From: an uncultured Oscillospiraceae bacterium
Lineage (GTDB): Bacteria > Bacillota > Clostridia > Oscillospirales > Oscillospiraceae
Length of the DNA: 48,842 bases
Direction of reading: 5' to 3'
NCBI GenBank assembly: GCA_910589085.1
Contig: CAJUSG010000012.1
Coordinates: 1-48,842 of the forward strand
Positions 7,711-13,621 of this stretch are shown here, in pieces (position 1 is the first letter of the stretch; each line of letters starts with the position of its first letter). The translations under genes were made by a program, and so were the position numbers. Below the pieces are notes generated by a model. It ran no database searches, was not told the origin of the DNA, and saw only the letters and a program-made list of their open reading frames with translations.

Positions 7711-8361
7711 ATGAAAATCAACGAGGTGGAGGCCCAGGTGGGCATTACCAAAAAGAATATCCGCTTCTACGAGGAACAGGGCCTGCTGTCCCCCCGGAGG
7801 GACAGCTCCAACGGCTATCGGGACTACGGCGACACCGAGGTGGCCGTCCTGCGGCAGATTAAGCTCATGCGCAAGCTGGGCGTGCCCCTGGAGGAGATTC
7901 GGCGGATGCAGGCCGGGGGCACCGTCGCCGACGGGATGCGCCGCCACCTGGTTACCCTGGAGCGGGAACGGCACAGCCTGGAACAGTCTATTCAGCTGTG
8001 CTCCAACCTGAAGGACCGGGAGGAACGGCTGGACACCCTGGACGCCGCCGCCCTGCTGGAGGAGATGGAACAGCTGGAACAGAAGGGCACCACCTTCCAG
8101 GATAAACAGAAAAACGACGCCAAGCCCGCCCGGTACGCCGGCGCCGTCGTCATGGCCCTGCTGACCACCGCCCTCATGGCCGCCCTCATCGTGCTGATGG
8201 TGTGGGGCTTCACTGTGGACCCCGCCGACGCCCCGCCTATGCCCCTGCTGGCCGTATTGGTGGCTATCCCCGGGGTGATTATCCTGGGGGTGCTGCTGGC
8301 CCTGTTCCAAAGGATTAAGGAAATTCAGAAAGGAGAGGAAGACGATGCGAAAAACTACTAA
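7711..8361 (+). CDS. Membrane-tethered MerR-family regulator
   Basis: 216 residues. Residues 1-70 are a MerR winged helix: MKINEVEAQVGITKKNIRFY, then GLLSPRR and the YGDTEVAVLRQI segment. A coiled-coil-like region spans about 75-130. Two hydrophobic segments follow (about 142-168 and 175-198), and the protein ends in a short cytoplasmic tail FQRIKEIQKGEEDDAKNY. Most MerR proteins are soluble, so the membrane domain is unusual. The tail recurs in the next two genes. The ATG has AAAGGGGG upstream. The gene overlaps the next by 17 bp. Ligand unknown; the membrane part may sense envelope state or bind the small partner proteins. Confidence 0.9.
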   Translation: MKINEVEAQVGITKKNIRFYEEQGLLSPRRDSSNGYRDYGDTEVAVLRQIKLMRKLGVPLEEIRRMQAGGTVADGMRRHLVTLERERHSLEQSIQLCSNLKDREERLDTLDAAALLEEMEQLEQKGTTFQDKQKNDAKPARYAGAVVMALLTTALMAALIVLMVWGFTVDPADAPPMPLLAVLVAIPGVIILGVLLALFQRIKEIQKGEEDDAKNY

Positions 8362-8599
8362 CGGGAAGGGCTTTGCCGGAGCGGTGGTCATCACCATTCT
8401 GACCGCCGGGTTTATGTTCCTGCTCACCGGGGCCATGCTGGCCGGCTACTTCGGCGAAAACCCTGAGCCCTTCGCCACCGGGGTGATCCTGTTCACAGCA
8501 TTTTTGTACCTGGCCGTCGCTGTGGGGGTCATTGTGGCCCTGTTTCAGCGGTGGAAGGAGATCAGGGGAGGCGAAGAGGATGAGGCCAAGAAGTATTGA
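8345..8599 (+). CDS. Small two-helix membrane protein, paralogue of the MerR C-terminus
   Basis: 84 residues. Two hydrophobic helices (about 9-34 and 44-67) are followed by FQRWKEIRGGEEDEAKKY, nearly the same tail as the preceding MerR protein. It is equivalent to the MerR membrane module without the DNA-binding part. AAAGGAGAGGAAG precedes the ATG inside the end of the MerR gene, so translation is coupled. Function unknown. Confidence 0.85.
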   Translation: MRKTTNGKGFAGAVVITILTAGFMFLLTGAMLAGYFGENPEPFATGVILFTAFLYLAVAVGVIVALFQRWKEIRGGEEDEAKKY

Positions 8600-8837
8600 C
8601 CGGAAGGCCGAAAAACGTGCGGCGGTGCGGTCTGTGGTGGTAAGCACCCTGCTCCAGCTGATGATGGTGGCCGCCCTGCTCTGGCTGCGGACCATGAGCC
8701 CCCCGGACTGGCTCAGCGGACTGCTGCTCCTTCTCGCTGTCGCTGACCTGATTACCATCCCCTTTACCTTTACCGCCCTGTGGCAGCGGGTGCGGGAGAT
8801 TGAAAAGGGCGAACTGGAAGAAGCCAAAAAATATTGA
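8580..8837 (+). CDS. Small two-helix membrane protein, second paralogue
   Basis: 85 residues from ATG 8580, which overlaps the previous gene by 20 bp and follows AGGGGAGG. A basic N-terminus (MRPRSIDRKAEKRAAVRS) leads to two hydrophobic helices (about 18-38 and 45-66) and the tail WQRVREIEKGELEEAKKY. The tail aligns with those of the two upstream genes. An ATG-less longer reading upstream (from 8532) lies inside the previous gene and is not needed. Function unknown; it probably partners with the other two proteins. Confidence 0.82.
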   Translation: MRPRSIDRKAEKRAAVRSVVVSTLLQLMMVAALLWLRTMSPPDWLSGLLLLLAVADLITIPFTFTALWQRVREIEKGELEEAKKY

Positions 8838-8865
8838 TTCTATTTTTTATAAGGAGGAAAACATT

Positions 8866-9177
8866 ATGCTGCTGGTAAATATCGACTACATCCCCGGGAG
8901 GGAATTTGAGGTGCTGGGTATGGCCAAGGGCACCGTGGTCCAGTCTAAAAACTTCGGCAAGGACTTTATGGCCGGCATGAAAACCCTCGTCGGCGGCGAG
9001 ATCACCGGCTACACCGAGATGCTCAACGAGGCCCGTCAGATCGCTGTCAAGCGCATGGTGGACGAGGCCGAGGGTCTGGGCGCGGACGCCGTCGTCAATA
9101 TCCGCTACGGCTCCTCCGCCGTGATGCAGGGGGCCGCCGAGGTCATCGCCTACGGCACCGCGGTGCGGTTTAAGTAA
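8866..9177 (+). CDS. YbjQ/UPF0145-family protein
   Basis: 103 residues. EVLGMAKGTVVQSKNFGKDF, AVKRMVDEAEGLGADAVVNI and the ending YGTAVRF are typical of the YbjQ/UPF0145 family, sometimes called a heavy-metal-binding domain, which forms ring-like oligomers; the function is not settled. AAGGAGG lies eight bases upstream of the ATG, 28 bp after the preceding membrane gene, so it is the fourth gene of the MerR-led operon. Unlike its neighbours it is soluble. Confidence 0.9.
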   Translation: MLLVNIDYIPGREFEVLGMAKGTVVQSKNFGKDFMAGMKTLVGGEITGYTEMLNEARQIAVKRMVDEAEGLGADAVVNIRYGSSAVMQGAAEVIAYGTAVRFK

Positions 9178-9184
9178 GCCTGTG

Positions 9185-9212
9185 GGGGCGGCACAGAAGC
9201 CGCCCCTTTCCT
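9185..9212 (+). terminator. Terminator of the MerR-YbjQ operon
   Basis: GGGGCGGC-ACAGAA-GCCGCCCC followed by TTTCCTT, just after the YbjQ stop. Confidence 0.7.
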
Positions 9213-9272
9213 TATGCGGAGCCCTGCCCCCCCCGCCTTATTCCAATCTCGGTTTATCCCCTTTCGGGGATA

Positions 9273-9297
9273 GGCAGGGGTAGAACCCCTGCCCTAC
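9273..9297 (-). repeat. GTAG-headed REP-like hairpin
   Basis: Minus strand GTAG (9294-9297), then GGCAGGGG-TTCTA-CCCCTGCC, a perfect 8-bp stem. It is related to the pair at 6064-6131. An ATCCCC/GGGGAT stem adjoins it at 9257-9272. Confidence 0.65.
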
Positions 9298-9338
9298 ATG
9301 ATCTGCCGGGATATGTCCCTTCCGCGGCATTTTCCGTG

Positions 9339-9368
9339 TTGACAGCCCCCATTTTCCGGGCTTATAAT
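9339..9368 (+). promoter_or_regulatory. Sigma-A promoter
   Basis: TTGACA, 18-bp spacer, TATAAT: perfect boxes 40 bp upstream of the gene at 9409. Confidence 0.85.
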
Positions 9369-9408
9369 GCAGTCAGTGCTCCCTAAAATAAAACAGGAGA
9401 TGACTGTC

Positions 9409-10308
9409 ATGTTTGGTTTGTTTGGAAAAAAGGAGGCGGCCGCCCCAGAGGAGCGGCTGGCCAACCTCCAGAACAAAAAGGACTGGGCCGGGCTGGCTAA
9501 GGCCTACTATGAGCTGGGCACCGCCGCCATGGAGCAGGGCGACCTGAATCACGCCCAGCTGTGGCTCCACCGGGCGGATACCATCTACAGCGCTGACGAC
9601 ACCACCTATGAGAAGGTGGGAGACAAGCTCACTGACGACTGCTCCGACCGCATCGGTACCCTGGAGGACGAGGAAGGGCTGCTCTACAACGCCGTTCCCG
9701 CCCAGATTGAGGAGAAGGCGGAGGAACTGAACGACCTTCAGGTCCGCATCTGGGGCCTGCTGTCCATCGCCAGGCTGGTACGCCTGGGGGAGCGGCTGGC
9801 CGCCCTGCCCGGCTGCGAGGTGCTGGGCCAGCTGGGCTGGGCCGTGGATATGATGTTCAATTCTCTCCAGCAGCCCCCCGCCCAGGAGGAATTCCAGAGG
9901 CTGATGGACCTGTGCAACAGCCTGTATGAGCTCAACGGCAGGCCGGTGTACTACACCGGACAGGTGGACGTCCCCGGCGGAGCCCCCTTCCAGGTGTTCG
10001 ACCTGAACGGCATGATGGGGGTGGAGCAGGAGCTCAACGACTACATCGACAGCCACCTGCGCCTGCTGGCCGCCCTGAGCCAGGGGGCCGAGGAGCTGCC
10101 CGCCGCCGGAAGCAGCATCGTGGCCTGCGCCCTGCTGCCCGATTACTATATCCGCACCGGAGCGGAGGAGCTGAACGACGTCCCCCAGATCAGGGCCGAG
10201 CTGGCCCGCGTGGAGGACGACTACCGCTTCGTCTCCTCAAGTTTCACTTGGGAACAGGCCGCGCAGAAAATTTCGGAGTATAAGCAGCTGGATATTCTGG
10301 CAAAATGA
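9409..10308 (+). CDS. Soluble protein of unknown function
   Basis: 299 residues, acidic, no membrane helix. It opens MFGLFGKKE; residues 20-70 read like helical TPR-type repeats (WAGLAKAYYELGTAAMEQGD, then LNHAQLWLHRADTIYS). The middle is helical and Leu-rich, and the C-terminal third ends EQAAQKISEYKQLDILAK. I do not recognise a catalytic motif. AGGAG lies nine bases before ATG 9409. It is a single-gene unit with a consensus promoter and a strong terminator, which suggests steady, good expression. Confidence 0.85.
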   Translation: MFGLFGKKEAAAPEERLANLQNKKDWAGLAKAYYELGTAAMEQGDLNHAQLWLHRADTIYSADDTTYEKVGDKLTDDCSDRIGTLEDEEGLLYNAVPAQIEEKAEELNDLQVRIWGLLSIARLVRLGERLAALPGCEVLGQLGWAVDMMFNSLQQPPAQEEFQRLMDLCNSLYELNGRPVYYTGQVDVPGGAPFQVFDLNGMMGVEQELNDYIDSHLRLLAALSQGAEELPAAGSSIVACALLPDYYIRTGAEELNDVPQIRAELARVEDDYRFVSSSFTWEQAAQKISEYKQLDILAK

Positions 10309-10311
10309 GAA

Positions 10312-10346
10312 AATCCCCCGGCGGATCGCTCCGCCGGGGGTGTTTA
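10312..10346. terminator. Bidirectional terminator
   Basis: Perfect 11-bp stem CCCCCGGCGGA/TCCGCCGGGGG with a 4-base loop between the convergent genes ending at 10308 and 10349. Confidence 0.85.
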
Positions 10347-10348
10347 TA

Positions 10349-10678
10349 TCAGGACAGATCGCGGGTTAAAAGCTCCATCCAGTTTTGCCTGCCGCTCAGC
10401 ACGCGGGAGATGTTTACCACCTTTTTATCCTCATCCAAGGTGTAGAAAACCAGGTAATTTCCCACTGAAGTCATACGGAATCCAGCCGCCGCAAGGCAGC
10501 TGTCGGGGACCAGGGCAAAGCGTTTGGGCATGACTGCTAAGGACGAGACCGTTTCCTCAAGGCGGTCCAGAGTATGCTCCGCAGTGGATGGTTCCCGCAG
10601 GCGCATGGCGATGTAATGCAAAATGCCCCGCATATCCGCCCGCGCCTGCCTGGAGATATCGACGCTATAGCGTTCCAT
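10349..10678 (-). CDS. RelE/ParE-family toxin
   Basis: 109 residues with the RelE/ParE fold pattern: YSVDISRQARADMRGILHYI at the start, a central helix pair, FRMTSVGNYLVFYTLDED and VVNISRVLSGRQNW at the end. Family members are ribosome-dependent mRNA nucleases (RelE) or gyrase poisons (ParE); which one applies cannot be told from sequence alone. It overlaps the upstream antitoxin gene by 14 bp, the normal coupling of type II pairs. Confidence 0.9.
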   Translation of the reverse strand: MERYSVDISRQARADMRGILHYIAMRLREPSTAEHTLDRLEETVSSLAVMPKRFALVPDSCLAAAGFRMTSVGNYLVFYTLDEDKKVVNISRVLSGRQNWMELLTRDLS

Positions 10679-10937
10679 TTTTCAAATCCTCCCGGAGCTT
10701 GGCAAACACTTCATCGGCCGGGATTACCCGCCCCGCCCGGATATCCGCCATCCCCTCCTCCAGAAGGGCGTAGAGCTCAAAACGGGCGGTAAGACGCTCG
10801 TAGGCCTCGATGCTCAGGACAGCCAGGTCGCCGGCGCCGTTTTTGGTGATATACACCGGCTCGCCGTATTGGTGGCAAAAGGCGGATATCTCATTGTAGT
10901 GGTTCCGCAGATCGGAGCTCGGTCGGATGTTCGGCAT
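10665..10937 (-). CDS. Phd/YefM-family antitoxin
   Basis: 90 residues. The N-terminal part (IRPSSDLRNHYNEISAFCHQ, then EPVYITKNGAGDLAVLSIEA) is the DNA-binding Phd/YefM domain. The C-terminal part is an acidic helix that would wrap the toxin. It is the first gene of the pair and probably represses its own promoter through the palindrome at 10954-10980. Confidence 0.93.
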   Translation of the reverse strand: MPNIRPSSDLRNHYNEISAFCHQYGEPVYITKNGAGDLAVLSIEAYERLTARFELYALLEEGMADIRAGRVIPADEVFAKLREDLKNGTL

Positions 10938-10953
10938 AACAGCACCCCCTTAA

Positions 10954-10989
10954 TATCGTTATTCTATCAAAATAACGATACCTTGTCAA
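10954..10989 (-). promoter_or_regulatory. Autoregulated toxin-antitoxin promoter and operator
   Basis: Minus strand TTGACA, 17-bp spacer, TAGAAT. A perfect inverted repeat TATCGTTATT-N7-AATAACGATA (10954-10980) covers the -10 box, the expected operator of the antitoxin complex. Confidence 0.88.
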
Positions 10990-11027
10990 GCGTTCCCGGT
11001 CTCAGCAGTAAAGTGCCCCGGGGTGCT

Positions 11028-11126
11028 GTGGGGGGTACTTCGTATGTTCGCTTCGCGAACGCAATCCCCACCGCCCTCCGGGCGGAGCCCCTTTCAAAAG
11101 GGGCCTTTTTCGTCTGCGGACGGGGG
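11028..11126 (+). repeat. Structured palindromic repeat, copy 2 (accessory-block right border)
   Basis: Same orientation as 7393-7622. It shares TACTTCGTATGTT, GCAATC and GCCCCTTTCAAAAGGGGC and the GGACGGGGG end. Stems: GTGGGG/CCCCAC (11028-11033 with 11066-11071), GTTCGC/GCGAAC with a TTC loop (11046-11060), CCGCCC/GGGCGG (11071-11085), GCCCCTTT/AAAGGGGC (11087-11104). The stems differ from copy 1 but still pair. Confidence 0.75.
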
Positions 11127-11360
11127 TTACTCCTTCCTTTGATAGGGCGTCGGATCATCCGTCAGCCCTACCAGATAGTCCAGCGATACCTTGTATAATT
11201 TCGCGATTCGCATCAGAATTGACAATTTGGGTTCATGGGTGCCCAGCTCATAGTTCTGATAGGCTTTTTCTGTCAGATCGCAATAAATCGAGACCTCTCT
11301 CTGTGTATAGCCGCCCTCTTTCCGACAGTCCCGCAAACGCTGTGATAAAATTTTTAGCAT
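11127..11360 (-). CDS. XRE-family helix-turn-helix regulator
   Basis: 77 residues from ATG 11360: MLKILSQRLRDCRKEGGYTQ, then LTEKAYQNYELGTHEPKLSI and SLDYLVGLTDDPT, a minimal Cro/cI-type HTH domain with the usual C-terminal YLVGLTD ending. An in-frame TTG at 11393 would extend it but has no ribosome site. It is divergent from the small gene at 11461, and the palindrome in that promoter is a plausible binding site. Confidence 0.88.
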   Translation of the reverse strand: MLKILSQRLRDCRKEGGYTQREVSIYCDLTEKAYQNYELGTHEPKLSILMRIAKLYKVSLDYLVGLTDDPTPYQRKE

Positions 11361-11386
11361 CCTTACATCAACACCTACGATTGTTC

Positions 11387-11424
11387 TTGACAAGACAGTA
11401 TAGGGTGTTATAATGAAAATTATA
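11387..11424 (+). promoter_or_regulatory. Promoter with palindromic operator
   Basis: TTGACA, 16-bp spacer, TATAAT (11409-11414). TATAAT-GAAA-ATTATA is a perfect palindrome that includes the -10 box, a likely site for the divergent XRE regulator. Confidence 0.7.
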
Positions 11425-11460
11425 CTAAAGATTTTACAGGAAAGAGATTAGGTGCTTTCT

Positions 11461-11685
11461 ATGGAGCAAAAAATATCCTACACCCTGGGGGACGACCTCA
11501 TCGCGGGGGTCATCACCGCGGCGGTGATGTCGGAAAAACGGCGGCCCGGGCTGTGGCAGGACATGCTGCGGGCCCTGGACCGGGGGGCGGCGAAGACCAG
11601 CGAGGGCACCGCCAACGCCTTTCTCTTTCGGGCCATGCTGGACCGCCTGCTGGAGGAATTTCACGCCGGTGAGCCGGAAAAATAG
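11461..11685 (+). CDS. Small soluble protein, function unknown
   Basis: 74 residues beginning MEQKISYTLGDDLIAGVITA; helical, no membrane segment, not a family I can name. AGGTG lies six bases upstream of the ATG, and a consensus promoter precedes it. A GTG three codons earlier overlaps the ribosome site and is not used. The divergent XRE gene suggests the two form a regulator-target pair. Confidence 0.75.
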   Translation: MEQKISYTLGDDLIAGVITAAVMSEKRRPGLWQDMLRALDRGAAKTSEGTANAFLFRAMLDRLLEEFHAGEPEK

Positions 11686-11722
11686 AGGCTGTCCGCCAAA
11701 AGGCGGACAGCCTGCTTCGTTT
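11686..11722. terminator. Bidirectional terminator
   Basis: Perfect 11-bp stem GGCTGTCCGCC/GGCGGACAGCC with AAAA loop between convergent genes; T-rich on both sides. Confidence 0.85.
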
Positions 11723-13209
11723 TACCGGTGATACAGCTTGTTGGTCTGATATTTGGGCTCGCAGGTGAGCTGGAGGCCCAGCTTCTTATAGGTGACGGCA
11801 TCCGCCGGGGAGAGAATCACCGAGCAGTGGGCCTGGCAGCCCTTGAGGGCGGCCAGCTGCTCCAGCGCCCTGGCGGCCTTGGGCTCGGCGCTGGCCGAGG
11901 AGGCCAGGGCGATGAGCACCTCGTCGCTGTGCAGACGGGGGTTGGCCGAGCCCAGATACTCCACCTTGACCGTCTGGATGGGCTCGATGGCCGACTGGGC
12001 GATGAGGTGGACCCCGTGTCCCCCCGCCCCCGACAGGCGCTTCAGAGCGTTGAGCAGGGCGGCGGCGGAGCACCCCATGAGCTCGGAGGTCTTGCCGTCG
12101 ATCAGCGTGCCGTCGGAGAGCTGAATCGCCATGGCCGGCTCGCCGGTCAGCTCCGCCAGCTCGTTGGCCCGGGCCACCACCGGCCGAATCTCCGGGGTAA
12201 TCCCCGCCTGCTGCATGAGCAGCTCCAGCTTGTACACCGCGCTGTCCGAGCCCTTGCCCTGGCGGCGCTCACAGACGGCGTCGTAGTACCGGCGGACAAT
12301 CTCCTGCCGGGCCGCCTCCTGACAGGCCGCGTCGTCGAAGATACAGCTGCCCGCCAGGTTTACCCCCATGTCGGTGGGGGACTGGTAGGGACAGGAGCCG
12401 GTGATCTTTTCAAATATGGCGGCCAGCACCGGGAAGACCTCCACGTCCCGGTTGTAGTTCACCGTGGTCGCGCCGTAGGCCTGGAGGTGGAAGGGGTCGA
12501 TCATGTTTACGTCATCCAGGTCGGCGGTGGCCGCCTCATAGGCCAGGTTGACCGGATGCTTCAGAGGCAGGTTCCAGATGGGGAAGGTCTCGAACTTGGC
12601 GTAGCCCGCCACGATCCCCCGCTTGTGCTCGTGGTAGAGCTGGGAGAGGCAGGCGGCCATCTTGCCGCTGCCCGGACCGGGAGCGGTGACCACCACCAGA
12701 GGATGGCTGGTCTCGATATACTCGTTGCGGCCGTAGCCCTCATCGCTGACAATCTTGCCGATGTTGTGGGGGTAGCCCTCAATGGGGTAGTGGCGGTAGA
12801 CCTTCAGCCCCAGGCCCTCCAAGCGGGCCTGAAAGGCATCGGCGGCGGGCTGGCCCGTGTAGCGGGTGACCACCACGCTGCCTACGTATAAGCCCCGGCC
12901 CCGGAATTGGTCGATGAGCCGGAGGACATCGCTGTCGTAGGTGATGCCCAGGTCCCCACGGACCTTGTTCTTCTCAATGTCCCCCGCGTTGATGGCGATG
13001 ATGATCTCCGCCTTGTCCCGCAGCTGCTCCAGCATCCGCAGCTTGCTGTCCGGCTCGAAGCCCGGGAGCACCCGGCTGGCGTGGTAGTCATCGAAGAGCT
13101 TGCCCCCGAACTCCAGGTAGAGCTTGCCCCCAAATTGGGCGATCCGGTCCCGGATGTGCTGGGACTGGGTGGTTAGATACTTCTCGTTGTCAAAGCCTCG
13201 CTTGGCCAT
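11722..13209 (-). CDS. DUF1846 domain-containing protein
   Basis: 495 residues, the usual length for the DUF1846 family common in Firmicutes. MAKRGFDNEKYLTTQSQHIR opens it; FGGKLFDDYHASRVLPGFEP and TAPGPGSGKMAACLSQLYHE (a P-loop-like glycine-rich turn near residue 175) are characteristic. Structures of the family are known but the biochemical role is not. AAGGAG lies nine bases upstream. It is a monocistronic unit with its own promoter and a 9-bp palindrome at the transcription start. Confidence 0.93.
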   Translation of the reverse strand: MAKRGFDNEKYLTTQSQHIRDRIAQFGGKLYLEFGGKLFDDYHASRVLPGFEPDSKLRMLEQLRDKAEIIIAINAGDIEKNKVRGDLGITYDSDVLRLIDQFRGRGLYVGSVVVTRYTGQPAADAFQARLEGLGLKVYRHYPIEGYPHNIGKIVSDEGYGRNEYIETSHPLVVVTAPGPGSGKMAACLSQLYHEHKRGIVAGYAKFETFPIWNLPLKHPVNLAYEAATADLDDVNMIDPFHLQAYGATTVNYNRDVEVFPVLAAIFEKITGSCPYQSPTDMGVNLAGSCIFDDAACQEAARQEIVRRYYDAVCERRQGKGSDSAVYKLELLMQQAGITPEIRPVVARANELAELTGEPAMAIQLSDGTLIDGKTSELMGCSAAALLNALKRLSGAGGHGVHLIAQSAIEPIQTVKVEYLGSANPRLHSDEVLIALASSASAEPKAARALEQLAALKGCQAHCSVILSPADAVTYKKLGLQLTCEPKYQTNKLYHR

Positions 13210-13236
13210 TCCCCATTACTCCTTTTTCTCTCATTA

Positions 13237-13283
13237 GTAAAATATACCCTAATATTTTACATCCGGAGGGGGAGCAGCGTCAA
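13237..13283 (-). promoter_or_regulatory. Promoter and putative operator of the DUF1846 gene
   Basis: Minus strand TTGACG, 18-bp spacer, TAAAAT. A perfect inverted repeat GTAAAATAT-N6-ATATTTTAC (13237-13260) overlaps the -10 box and probable start site. Confidence 0.7.
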
Positions 13284-13303
13284 GAGATTTTGATCGCTCC
13301 CAC

Positions 13304-13332
13304 TTGCGGATTTTGCCGAATATTGTTATACC
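13304..13332 (+). promoter_or_regulatory. Promoter of the small toxin-like gene
   Basis: TTGCGG, 17-bp spacer, TATACC; about 50 bp upstream of the ATG at 13381. Confidence 0.6.
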
Positions 13333-13380
13333 GACTGTGCTGCCCCACCCCATACTGGCAACGGGAAGGGGGTGAAAGCT

Positions 13381-13476
13381 ATGGAATTTATTCTTGGTTT
13401 CTTGGTGTCGTTCATAGCGGGTATAGCCAGCCACTATACCTGCAAGTGGCTTGACCGACGCCGAAGGGGACAGTAA
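13381..13476 (+). CDS. Fst-like type I toxin candidate (31 residues)
   Basis: A 31-codon ORF with GAAGGGGGTG ideally spaced. It encodes one hydrophobic helix (MEFILGFLVSFIAGIAS) followed by a polar, charged tail ending KWLDRRRRGQ. Known: Fst-family toxins are about 30 residues with a membrane helix, a WLD or VLD element and a charged tail. The locus around it has the par/fst layout: a convergent antisense promoter, a shared bidirectional terminator and a direct repeat of the toxin start region. Too short for standard gene calls. Inferred role: membrane-active toxin held off by the antisense RNA. Confidence 0.72.
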   Translation: MEFILGFLVSFIAGIASHYTCKWLDRRRRGQ

Positions 13477-13488
13477 GCCCGCCCCAGC

Positions 13489-13534
13489 AAAAATGACCCC
13501 CGGAGAGCAGCCTCTCTCCGGGGGTCAGCCTTTT
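13489..13534. terminator. Bidirectional terminator shared by toxin mRNA and antisense RNA
   Basis: Perfect 14-bp stem TGACCCCCGGAGAG/CTCTCCGGGGGTCA with a 6-base loop. TTTTT follows on the minus strand and TTTT (after GCC) on the plus strand. Confidence 0.88.
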
Positions 13535-13556
13535 GGTGAAAGCCATGGAACTAATT
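13535..13556 (+). repeat. Direct repeat of the toxin translation start
   Basis: GGTGAAAGCCATGGAACTAA and the next two bases match 13371-13392 at 19 of 22 positions. Corresponds in layout to the DRa/DRb repeats of par loci. Confidence 0.75.
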
Positions 13557-13574
13557 GGCTCTTGGTCTGAAGTC

Positions 13575-13604
13575 ATTATACCACAGCCTGCTTTGTATAT
13601 GCAA
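13575..13604 (-). promoter_or_regulatory. Promoter of the candidate antitoxin RNA
   Basis: Minus strand TTGCAT, 18-bp spacer, TATAAT; no minus-strand coding gene lies directly downstream until the toxin locus ends. Confidence 0.65.
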
Positions 13605-13621
13605 GGGGGAAATTTATTTTT

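Larger units (their letters stand above)
13489..13568 (-). ncRNA. Candidate antitoxin RNA (about 80 nt)
   Basis: Predicted from the promoter at 13575-13604 to the terminator T-run at 13489-13493. It contains the complement of 13535-13556, a direct repeat of the toxin ribosome-site and start region at 13371-13392 (19 of 22 positions). Two of the three differences are T/C, so the RNA would still pair with the toxin mRNA through G-U. It also overlaps the toxin mRNA 3' end through the shared terminator. Confidence 0.65.
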
